Assembly (NCBI GenBank): GCA_029215795.1
Contig: JARDYH010000005.1
Location: 162,217,814 to 162,281,813, forward strand
Length of the DNA stretch: 64,000 bases
Direction: 5' to 3'
DNA from: Anniella stebbinsi
Taxonomy: Eukaryota > Chordata > Lepidosauria > Squamata > Anniellidae
Shown: piece after piece, positions 1 through 8,581 of the stretch
Layout of the letters: each line of letters begins with the position of its first letter
How positions within the stretch are numbered: position 1 is the first letter of the stretch
The notes under the pieces: generated by a model
Told to the model about the DNA's origin: nothing
Databases searched by the model: none
What the model saw: the letters and a program-made list of their open reading frames with translations, nothing else
Made by a program: the position numbers and the translations under genes

Positions 1-1073
1 ACATAGCTGAGCTGTTCTCCCTTTTTCTTTTATATGAAGTCGGGGTGCACATTTCTTCAGAGAGGAAGCACACTATTTGGAAGGCACTTTTTAAAGCAAA
101 GCAAAACCAGGTGGAAAGGAAATATTTTGTGTAGGACAATGATGTTTAAAAATCCTTACGGTCCATTAAAAGCATTCCTCCAGTCAGAGTGGTTTCTTGG
201 GGGGTGGGGAAGGGTATGAACAGGATGGCTGCTTCGAGCACCAAATTATATTAGGGAACCAAAATGACCCCCCTAAAAGTAGTGACATTCCTCTAGCTCC
301 TGCCCTTTGCTGGCCACACACCTATACGTGCCACCCAGAGATTGAGCGACACAAACGCACACACTATCTCTCTCACTCAGAGGAATCTACTAGAACAAGA
401 GAGCAGGTGAACTCTCTGGAATGCTGTGATGATCAAAGAAATGGACTGACGTTGTTCATCACCTGCTCGGCCCTCCAGACTTTGCCGTGCATCCCTACAA
501 GCTTGATATGCAACAAGTCAGGCCACCTCATGGATTATCTGGGGGAGGGGTGGCTTCACAAAGAGAAAGAAACACAAATTGCAGCCATTATCTGCATGAT
601 TTGAGCAAATTTGCTATACTTCTATTTACCAAAATAAAACAAAAACCCACCCAAAACCTTGATTTTGGGGAAAACCTGCAGCACTGATCACAATTGTATG
701 CCAGGTGGGCAGCGGACATCTGTCAGGCCAGAAAGCAGCAGGATTTGCAAAAAACAGCCATCCCTACCAATAAGCCAAAAGGACAGACAATCTCCAGGGT
801 GCCTTCACCCAGAATGCTTCACTCTAAGGAAGAGCTCCTCAGAGCACATTACGAAGGGGGGAGGCAGGTGATGGGGGGAGACAGAAGAGCCAGAGGCAGT
901 AAGCCTATGTGCACCAGTTGCTGGGGAATATGGGAGGGAGGGTTCTGTTGCATGCGTGTCCTATTTGGGGGTTTTCTGTGGGCAGCTGTGTGAACAAAAA
1001 ACCTGGAATAGATGGAGCCTTGGTCTGATCCAGCAGGGCTCTCATCACAGTCTTAATAGAAAGAGGAGGACAG

Positions 1074-1151
1074 AGGCAGGAGAAGAAAAGAAGTTTGGAT
1101 CAGTGCAATGAGAGGCAGGAGAAGAAAAGAAGGTTGGATCAGTGCAATGAG
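1074..1151. repeat. 39-bp tandem duplication (2 units)
   Basis: Units 1074-1112 and 1113-1151 are purine-rich and differ at one position (AAGTTTGG against AAGGTTGG). Copy 2 of the segmental duplication has the same pair at 41742-41819, so the tandem event is older than the segmental duplication. Just upstream (about 1017-1041) is a TGGTCTGATCCAGCAGGGCT string that I associate with a dispersed reptile repeat; that assignment is weak. Confidence 0.85.
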
Positions 1152-2027
1152 ATGATGGCTATGGGTGGGTGTGGGGAGAGCAGAGGTGGCCTGTCCCGGT
1201 GTATGCAGCCCCATTACTTCTGCATTAGATGTACAACCTCTTCTTCCTAATGGGCTCCTCATATTTAACAGCTATAGGACAGGCAGGTACATACTCTCTA
1301 TGCTGGAGTTCAACATGGTTTCTGCATCGGGGCCCTTCAGAAAATTCCCCTGAAAAGCTCTGAATGCAACAAATCAGCCCCGGAGGTATCTGTCACCTTT
1401 TATTATGCTCATCGGAGAGCCAGTCTACAGTCTCTGATAAACCTGGCTTTGGTACCAGCAATGTGAGGAAAGGCTGAGTGAGACAGCATGTTTCCCCATT
1501 GATATAGAAGGACTTGGCAGGAGCATCTTCTACTAACATCCCAGTCCCATTTGACTTTGGGTGATCCATCATTAATAGTCAATGGGGTGATGTTATAAAG
1601 TGGAAAAAAAGATCTTACTGCAAATGGGGAAGAGAGTCTGATCTAATTTCATGAGTACATCGTGTACTGACAAATTCAGATTGCTTACTGTAGTTGCTGG
1701 AATGATTACAAATATGTCTTGAACAAGTGGAACCTGCCCCAAACGAGGCAAAGTGGAATTCTCCGGTTCAGTGTTCCAGACAGGCAGCCATGCCGTCTTT
1801 CTGAAGACTCCATTGCATTTCTCCCCTTTCCTGCCTTTTTTGCCACCAACTGTCAATTCGAATTCCATGACCACCGAGCACACACAATTCTCAGTGAGCT
1901 GTCTTGGTTTCTCTCCTACTACTTAAATTTTTTTTCTTCCTTAAGATTTCCCCCCTACTTCTGCAAATCTTGGGGTTCAACTGAGCATGCCGATATCTGC
2001 CTCTGAGTTCACAGTAGGCCCATTGCA

Positions 2028-2110
2028 GGTGGAAGGCGGAAGTAACGAGACGAGACAACTGAATACTGTATCAAATTTGGGCCACATTTATTGAAGATCT
2101 GCAAAGGGAA
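2028..2110 (-). repeat. Fossil Ngaro-like B-repeat end (copy 1)
   Basis: The segment shares AACGAGACGA, GGGCCACATTTATT and AAGATCTGCAAAGG, in the same order and spacing, with the B repeats of the Ngaro-like element at 11310 and 12079. The parts between these words have diverged. It therefore looks like the terminal end of a much older relative in the same orientation. It is also present at 42696-42778, so it predates the segmental duplication. I could not define where the rest of the fossil element ends. Confidence 0.6.
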
Positions 2111-3462
2111 TCTGGGTGGGCCCTAAACCATAATGTGGTGGCTTTTGCTCAAGCCATGAGCCCATAACTCTTGAGTGTCAGTCTTGGGAATCCCACTTCC
2201 CTGTCATTGTGCTTGTCAGTGGGGACCAATGACTTGTACTTGGAACCTGATTCCCACAATGCTCACTTCGTGTGTCAAAGTTATTATGCTATTGAGGCAC
2301 CTTAACGAAGGCTGGTGGCTCCAATTTTGTTGGGGCTGAAAATTCATTCTGAAGGAGCTATTCAACTGCTGAGCCCTATCAACAAATTAAGGCCAGAACC
2401 TTCAACAGCTGCTTTAATATTCTGGCTGGCTGTGACTGAAATCCTGAGTGGATTCTGAGCTGCATCAAAATCAGAGCCACCAGCCTCCACTTCTGCAATA
2501 TTCATTATTATCATTTGGACACCAGGGACACTTGCATTGATTCTTCAATTCACTTTGAATGTGAAATGTAAAAGAATTCAGAAGTTTGAAAAGATGGTAT
2601 CTCTTTGGGGACAGGTTCTTAGGAGACCCCATAATTCACCTGTGGGCCCAGCTCAGGGGATTGCATCCTCATCTTTAACCAAAGTGCAATAAGCTTTTAG
2701 GAAGCTGTCTCAAGGTGCACTAAGCAATTTGGAAATGTGGGATTGCTCTTGGGATTGTCCACCCTTTCGCAGAAATCTGTATATGCATGGGAGGTTCAAC
2801 ATTATACAATTAACGTGATATTTCCAGAAACTGCATTGAGCAAATCTAAGCACATTGCAACATGTCATCCTGGCATCATGATCACACAGCAAAAACTCCT
2901 CAGGCGTTTCCTTTCCCTGAACTATTCAAAGGGCTTTGAATGGAAATAAATGCCACCCTCCTTCAACTCAAATGTGGAAATGATGACATGACACATATGT
3001 ATGGGACAAATGAGCTACAGATTTATGAACGTGTGAGGATTTTCAATGTGCAAACATCCTATATGAGCCACAGGTATGCATATGTTGCGGGAATATTTCT
3101 GGTATGATCATAACAATAGCTAGTGATAACAACATTTAAATGATTGAGAAACTAATATTGATTTCATGCTTCTAATAAAACCATGTATCTGTTCTCCTGT
3201 AAGATAAAACCAGCAATGTACTAGCTAGATGTGTTGAGCCTCATCATAATGAACTTTGGTCCACTAGCAACTATATGCATTCTGTATTGTTTTAGTTTAT
3301 CTTGACCTCCATCATTCATATGTGGCGCCTTTCTCTGTTTTGACTTAGAGACAAATTACATCATTCCTATGTGCTACCCTGTATTATTGTAAACTTTCCC
3401 CTGGTACAAAGGTGATTCTGTACAAAAAGTTAGATATGCTAATTCTGATGTTTCCAGTTTCC

Positions 3463-3470
3463 TATATAAG
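3463..3470 (+). promoter_or_regulatory. LTR 1 TATA box
   Basis: TATATAAG lies about 75 bp upstream of the AATAAA signal, the usual U3/R arrangement of a retroviral LTR promoter. Transcription start would fall at about 3490-3500; this is inferred from spacing only. Confidence 0.75.
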
Positions 3471-3539
3471 AGTGATACCCAATATACTTAATTCAGTCAG
3501 AGGTCTATCTCTGGCTCCCTCAGCTGATGTGTCTTCTTC

Positions 3540-3545
3540 AATAAA
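3540..3545 (+). terminator. LTR 1 polyadenylation signal
   Basis: AATAAA sits in the R region, about 70 bp after the TATA box. The R/U5 boundary should follow within 15-25 bp. Confidence 0.7.
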
Positions 3546-3850
3546 CATACCTTTTTAAAGAAACCAATAAGTGAGTATCTTTGGTCTCCACTGTAACTGA
3601 GTATAGTTGCTTGCATGAATATAACTCCATTGAAGTTATTGGGTGGGAAGTCACTGATCTATGGGAGGTCCCTTCCCCATCTTAAGGTTATTCATCCCTA
3701 GTCTACATTTAGGCCAGTTACTGTATCAAAGCATTATAAAGAATTAGAGTAAAGATCTTTCTCATAAGGGATCTGTGACAATAAATGACCCCTTTCTCAT
3801 AAGAGGGAGTCATAGGCCTCCCTGGGGGACTCAAATTCCTGCCACAATTT

Positions 3851-3868
3851 TGGTGCCGTGACTCGGAT
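3851..3868 (+). promoter_or_regulatory. Primer binding site, tRNA-His type
   Basis: TGGTGCCGTGACTCGGAT starts 4 bases after LTR 1. It is the classical 18-base complement of the 3' end of tRNA-His, the primer also used by the HERV-H group. No mismatch to that consensus is visible. Confidence 0.9.
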
Positions 3869-4000
3869 ACAGTGGACATCTCGAAGGGTTTTTTGCTTTC
3901 CAGCCGGCCCCAGGAGATGAAATAAAGCGCCTAAGTAATTTTGCCATTTTTCCTCTCTGTTTTCCTCTCTTGGACCCTGCGTATCAGCAACCACCCTCCG

Positions 4001-4011
4001 AGACGGTAAGT
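4001..4011 (+). promoter_or_regulatory. Leader 5' splice donor
   Basis: AGACGGTAAGT gives a strong GTAAGT donor with the cut after 4005, about 160 bp past the LTR. This is where the env subgenomic donor of a simple retrovirus is expected. Confidence 0.65.
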
Positions 4012-4492
4012 ACCAAAGTGGCTGACTAGCAGCCAGACTCTCAGACTCTCTTTCAGGGGAAATAGGGGAACCACTTTGTTAGGTTGGGAGGAGGGGAGTG
4101 AAGTTTCTTGTTTGAATGAATGAAATCAAGGTTTTTATTTTCTGAATGAATGCCAAATCATGTACTCTCTAATGGGCGAGGAGTCTGACTCCGCATGACC
4201 CCAGGACGACTGCATTACATGACAAGGTATTGGTGGATGTTGAAGCCAGCTTCTGTGTTGTTAAGGGAGAATGCATTTTGAGAAGAGAAGAGATCTCAAT
4301 TTTAAGGCTATAATGGGAAGATAAGAGCTCTAGAGATTCTGTAGACAACCCAACTAACCTTGGGGAGCAGAGGGAAGATTGTGTTGGTATCGCAGCCTCA
4401 CTCCCGGAGGGTCAATAAGGACTTTGGCCCCTCGGTACCTCTGTTTGCGAATTGGAGTTTGAGTCCCAATGTCTACAACACACGTGTGTAAT

Positions 4493-4574
4493 TGAGTATT
4501 GGGTTTAAGTCCCAAGTCAGTATAAGTGGGTTTAAGTCCCAAGTCAGTATATATTGGGTTTAAGTCCCAAGACA
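4493..4574 (+). repeat. Leader repeat of three stem-loops
   Basis: The core GGGTTTAAGTCCCAA recurs three times with a GTCAGTATA linker, at about 26-29 bp spacing. Each core is self-complementary (GGG/CCC or TTGGG/CCCAA around a TTTAAGT loop) and would fold as a small hairpin. A related TTGGAGTTTGAGTCCCAA lies just upstream at about 4453. The position between splice donor and gag is where retroviral packaging or dimerisation elements lie, but a packaging role is inference. Confidence 0.7.
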
Positions 4575-5004
4575 AGAGATAGATTGTCTGAATTAGGTGT
4601 GCACTTCAGACTCCCAAGTGGATCAGGCTGGCCCTTGGTTCCCTTGGTTCCCTTGTCTCTGCACAGTAAGAGTTTTACCGGTTTTTTGATCTTAACCTTC
4701 TGTCCTATGCACATCTGGAGGCACTATTTGTTATAAAATCAAAGCCAAGTTTTCTCACTGGGCCCGGTGGAAAAGCAGGTTGTTGAATATAGTGCATTCA
4801 GAAAAGCTGAGACAGACGTGAAAATTAATATTCTTGTTTAAGAGGCTTTCTTCTTTTTTTTCACCCTCAACTGCTTTAATATTCCCTAGCAGAAAGAGGA
4901 CGCTCTAACAGCTAGTTTGCGTAAGGCGCTTGATTTATTTGAGTTACAAATAAATATAAAGACTGCTACCATTGAAGTGGCACGTACCCCATTAGAAAAA
5001 TTAT

Positions 5005-5190
5005 GTGAAGACATTTACCCAACTGAGTGCCAGCTTATGTGAAGAAATTTGGCCAGAATTTACTAAAAATAACTTGACCTTAAGATGGCCAAGACAAGGT
5101 ACCTTTAACATTGAAAGTCTAAATTATTTAAAATTTCTGTATAAAAAGAAACAAATATCAACCAATGATGTATTGGTATATATGGTATGA
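5005..5190 (+). pseudogene. gag: ERV gag fragment: matrix (MA)
   Basis: A 61-codon frame whose middle, around RWPRQGTFNIESLNYLKFL, has the spacing and residues of gammaretroviral matrix proteins. No convincing matrix N-terminus or myristoylation start is readable upstream, where several stops occur. The frame ends at a stop at 5188-5190. The next gag piece overlaps it in another frame, so a frameshift near 5170-5190 separates the two. It is a decayed copy with no expected function. Confidence 0.65.
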
Positions 5191-6052
5191 TTACGCAAAC
5201 TTATTTGCAAACAACCAAAATACAGATAATCTTATAAAAAGACACATTACAGTTCCTTTAAAAGAGCCCACAAAAGGTAGTTTTGACTCTAAAATCTTAT
5301 ATAACCTTAAGCATTGTTTGAATGATGACAAGCCACAGCAACTTGAGTGTTGGGATTTGTGGGAACAGCAGGAGGGAAAAATTGAAAGAAAGACAAATTC
5401 TGTGAATCCCGCTACCTCTCGCACCTATCCCACAGCTCCTCTCCCAAACTGTCTCCAAGCACCTAAAATTGAAAGACTGCCTTGCCCTCAGAAACTTTAT
5501 AACTCAGTGTATGACCCATACACTGGTGCAATCTCTGAAATATTTCCCTGCATGCTTCCCCCAATTCCTCCACTCCCTCGAGCATTACCCCCACTGCTAC
5601 AATCACCTCAACTATCTCAAGGGGGCGCAGAGGCTTGTTCCCCACCCCAGCCCCAACAGAGCACAAGTCAACAGGACACATACACCCCACAAACAGATCC
5701 TGCAACTTTTACTCCTAGAGGGAGAGTGATGCCCCACTATAAAACACCACCTTCTGCAGATGTAGAATTTCATGTTAAAGATTTTACCACGTCTCAACTG
5801 CAGAGTTGCCTAAAACACCCGTGGGATGATTTGATTGTAACAGGAGTTAATGTGCAAAAAAACAAAGTGTATTTTGTACAAAGAAATCTATTACCTAATG
5901 CATACTCTTGTTCTGTCAAACTCTTTGACTTCGATAAATTAAAAGGGACTCTCCTTGACAGAACAAGTCCGCCTCAAGCCAAAAAGGCGATATTCCGTAG
6001 ACTGGACATCGAAGATACCAGATTCTTGAATTGTCACAACTCCTTCCTCTGA
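5165..6052 (+). pseudogene. gag: ERV gag fragment: matrix end, proline-rich linker, pre-capsid
   Basis: This 295-codon frame continues gag. Residues about 85-200 are rich in Pro, Gln and Ser, like the linker between matrix and capsid in gammaretroviruses, and include PPIPPLPRALPPLLQSP. The last third is not recognisable to me as a standard domain. The ATG at 5165 is not a natural start, since the frame is entered by frameshift from the matrix fragment. The stop at 6050 is followed by capsid sequence that is out of frame or interrupted. Unit 2 carries an identical copy at 20876-21763. Confidence 0.75.
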
Positions 6053-6129
6053 TCCTGTAACTCAGAAACTGTTTCCTGTAAGCGCATATCCAAATTTTGC
6101 AAACTCAGCACAGCCAGCTATATGAGCTT

Positions 6130-6470
6130 ATCAACCATGGTCTGCTGCTGACATTTATAATTTTAAACAAAGGATGCCAGCCCTTAGCAAAGACCCAGAA
6201 AAATTTATTGAAGAACTAAAAAATTTGGATATGCTCTATAACCCTACAGCCATTGATTTACAGGATCTACTGAGAGTTGTAATACCTAAACATGAGTTTG
6301 ACCGAATTATTCAGAAGGCCACTAATCCTGATGGGGGACTAGCGAGATGGCCATTAGACCCTCCAGGACCTGATATTACCCTTACAGACACTGACATGCA
6401 GCGCATGGCTAAGGAAAGAGAAACCCTGTATAGTGCTATTCGTCATGTTTGCAAAAAAAAAAAAAAATAA
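6130..6470 (+). pseudogene. gag: ERV gag fragment: capsid N-terminal domain
   Basis: The frame holds PWSAADIYNFKQRMP followed by a helical domain with DPEKFIEEL, matching the capsid N-terminal domain of gammaretroviruses in order and spacing. The ATG at 6174 lies inside the domain and is not the true start; a stop at about 6111 closes the frame upstream. The frame runs into a run of 14 adenines (6453-6466) and terminates just after it. The capsid C-terminal half follows in a different frame, so the homopolymer marks the break. Confidence 0.82.
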
Positions 6471-7005
6471 TATGAGTGTAATCCGTGATACCAAGCAGCG
6501 ACCTGATGAAACCCCAAGAGCATATTTATCACGATTAGAGGGGGTAATCCAAAAAAATTCTAACATAAACCCTGCAGATGCTAATCAGGCGTGGCAAATA
6601 ACTGACTTACTCCTGCATGGTCTCTTACCAGAAATTGTCTTGAAAATAAAGACTGCTTTGATTGGATATAGAGAAGCCACACCCGAGACTATTTTAGGCG
6701 CGGCATCTCAGTACTATGAAGACTTGAAAGAGCAAGTGCAGCAATTAACCAAATGTAATGAACCCAAACCCTTCCAACCTAGGCTTTTAGCAAAAGTAGA
6801 ACCTAAGCGAAGAGCGTGGGCACAAAATAGTCCATCCAATAAACAGAGACCCTGGAATCAACAAACTAATAAGCAAAATGTCCAAAACGTACAAAATATT
6901 TACTGTTATTGCTGCGGCCGTCAAGGCCATTATCAGCGAGAATGTCCACTCCCCTTTTGTGTGTCTCCTCCGCAGCCGAAGAATGTGCCCCGGAGACCCC
7001 AATAA
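6433..7005 (+). pseudogene. gag: ERV gag fragment: capsid C-terminus and nucleocapsid
   Basis: After the A14 run the frame reads through the capsid C-terminal region, with QRPDETPRAYLSRL resembling the major homology region. It then enters a basic Gln/Asn-rich stretch and one zinc knuckle, CYCCGRQGHYQREC, which fits CX2CX4HX4C exactly. A single knuckle agrees with gammaretroviruses. The frame ends at 7005 shortly after the knuckle, where gag would normally end before pro-pol. Of all the gag pieces this one is best preserved. Confidence 0.88.
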
Positions 7006-7045
7006 CTCAAGCTGACCCCAATGACTAGCTGCAGTGGTTGATCAC

Positions 7046-7160
7046 AATAAAACAAAACCCATTATTCAAGTTGAAGTCCAGGAAAAAAAGTTTACCTTTT
7101 ATAATTGACATCAAAGCATCGACTACTACACTAAAACCTGTGCTTTTGTCATCAACCACC
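7046..7160 (+). pseudogene. pro: ERV protease remnant with lost active site
   Basis: About 30 codons downstream of the gag stop read like the beginning of a retroviral aspartic protease, ending in FTFIIDIKASTTTLKP. In active enzymes the catalytic triplet is Asp-Thr-Gly. Here the Asp (codon 7107-7109) remains but is followed by Ile-Lys. Stops follow by about 7170. The flap and C-terminal half are not recognisable. The assignment rests on position after nucleocapsid and on residues around the triplet. Confidence 0.6.
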
Positions 7161-7463
7161 CCAGTTAATTTATAAAGAAGGGACCTCCGTATTATTATCA
7201 CAACAAATACAGTTGTGATAATTGAGGTTTGTCAAAAGTAAAGAGCTGAAGAGAGAAACGAGAATGTGTTTGAAAGCAAAGAGAAAGTGTAAAATAATAT
7301 AAAAGAAAGAGAAAAAGAAGAGAAGTTTAAGCAGATAGAAAGCGTCTCTGATTGCCCCCCCCCCCATGCGTGCGATCAGAGCCAGAGCCAGAGCGATAGA
7401 CAGGAATATGTATGTGAGAAGGAAAGAGGATGTGCAACAGTCGGCCTAATCGAAGCCAACTGA

Positions 7464-7494
<31 letters not shown>

Positions 7495-7780
7495 TGAGAT
7501 GGAGAGACAGAGACATACCGAAGTATCCTTCCATATGATTTTCTTTTAACCTATTGAAATATCTTGCACCCTGCACAATCCCCATCTGATGAGAGTCAAT
7601 CTTTGTTATAAACAGCAGATGTTCTCATTCTGCTCTATTAGAAAGCTGTGGCTTTCTGATTTCTCTAATAGCAACAGAGCCTACGAGCAATCTTTACCAG
7701 AGCTTTTTTTTCCTTCCAGTGATCCAGAGAAACATAAGTGACGCTTGTTGAAATTAAAAGAACTTGCGTTTGCCCAATGA
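7160..7780. other. Pol deletion zone, low-complexity sequence
   Basis: Between the protease remnant and the RT connection remnant I see no RT fingers, palm or YXDD motif. The interval holds a purine-rich stretch (7220-7340), a run of C (about 7354-7364), GA/CAGAGA simple repeats (7460-7520) and unassigned sequence. The catalytic core of reverse transcriptase, about 700-800 bp in relatives, is therefore missing and partly replaced by unrelated sequence. Confidence 0.6.
7460..7520. repeat. GA / CAGAGA simple repeat
   Basis: A perfect (GA)n tract passes into GACAGAGACAGAGACTGAGATGG-like units. The copy in unit 2 is at 23171-23231 and has the same length by eye. Confidence 0.85.
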
Positions 7781-7937
7781 TGCTAAGCCATTCACTCGGG
7801 GATACCCACCTTGCCTGAAGGCAATAGTAGCAACTGACCTTCTAGTAACCGTAAGGCATGAGTTGCACATGCAGGCACCTCATTCAGTCGCTGCCTTGCT
7901 GCTGAAAAGTTCTACTCAGGTTCTATCTAATCAGTGA
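7781..7937 (+). pseudogene. pol: ERV pol fragment: RT connection domain
   Basis: The frame contains GYPPCLKAIVATDLLV and MQAPHSVAALL, which match the RT connection domain of gammaretroviruses in order and spacing. It ends at a TGA at 7936-7938. Sequence to about 8200 keeps scattered similarity through several frames and stops. The upstream RT palm is absent. Confidence 0.68.
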
Positions 7938-8206
7938 TCCCTCCATCACGTTGAGTCGTTGTACTACACTTCTACCTATTGAAAAATTGTGAGATGACAA
8001 TCCCAGTTTACCTGAAACATCAGTCACGACTTAGCATACAGACCATACAGCTGATCTAGGTATTTCATGTGTGTACCAAGTGTAAACCGTAATATTAATA
8101 AAAATCAACTATCCAAGAGATTAAGACCTGGCCTTGCAAATTTCCCCTTCGTAAATCCAGATATTGTACGTTTACAGATGAGTTCTAGAAATGTGACCAC
8201 TATAGA

Positions 8207-8581
8207 ATGCTATGTGCAAGATATGCTGTTGTTCTGCAACACCCTGCACAATATTCTTCTGATAAGTGTTATGAAGTCTTAGAAGCTTTTTCCCTTCCAA
8301 ATATATACAGTGCTCAAACTGCCAAATTAATCACCCTATCTAGAGCATGCCAGTTAGCTAAATCACGTTGTGTAAACTTTGTCTCCGATTCAAATTATGC
8401 TACAAGTCAAATTTGGAAACACCGAAGGTTTATGACCGCTGCAGACAGACCAATTGCAAATAGCCCACTCATAGATGCCTTATTGAAAACTATACAACTT
8501 CCAAAAAAACATTGCAGAGCTCACACCTCTGAAAACACCTCTGTGTCCAGAGGAATTGCACAAGCAAATAAATATGCTTAG
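8207..8581 (+). pseudogene. pol: ERV pol fragment: RNase H
   Basis: This 124-codon frame reads AQTAKLITLSRACQLAKS, then NFVSDSNYA, then a region ending in VSRGIAQAN. These correspond to the RNase H domain of gammaretroviral pol: the Glu helix, the central Asp (here VSDSNYA keeps an Asp), and the C-terminal segment that usually carries the last catalytic Asp. The Glu of the second motif is replaced by Lys (TAKL), so the active site is damaged. The start at 8207 is only an in-frame ATG. Confidence 0.8.

Larger units (their letters stand above)
1..3082. repeat. Segmental duplication, copy 1, left arm
   Basis: This block matches 40669-43750 base for base at a constant offset of 40668, with roughly one mismatch per hundred bases by eye and small compensating indels. 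The match starts at the first base of the window, so the true left edge is not visible. Reading frames are short and none is conserved better than the surrounding DNA, so I see no gene. Apart from a 39-bp tandem pair and a fossil retrotransposon end, annotated separately, I recognise nothing in it. Its last ten bases, GGTATGCATA, abut the first LTR of the provirus. In copy 2 the same ten bases run straight into the right arm, which gives the pre-insertion site. Confidence 0.93.
3083..3846 (+). repeat. ERV LTR 1 (5')
   Basis: The LTR starts TGTTGCGGGAA and ends TTCCTGCCACA, giving near-perfect terminal inverted repeats with TG...CA ends. It is followed after a 4-base spacer by the primer binding site. 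It contains a TATA box (3463-3470) and an AATAAA signal (3540-3545). By eye it matches LTR 2 throughout and differs from LTR 3 at the fourth base (T against G). LTR identity alongside ruined genes suggests either recent homogenisation or recent movement of an already defective element. Confidence 0.95.

Noticed and set aside
3851..3868. tRNA-His-like string as a tRNA gene
   Set aside because: Only the 18-base primer complement is present, directly after the LTR; there is no cloverleaf.
6453..6466. Programmed frameshift linking the capsid halves
   Set aside because: The break is within capsid and not at the gag-pol boundary, and other gag breaks have no slippery run. Slippage decay is simpler, so it is kept only as a low-interest finding.
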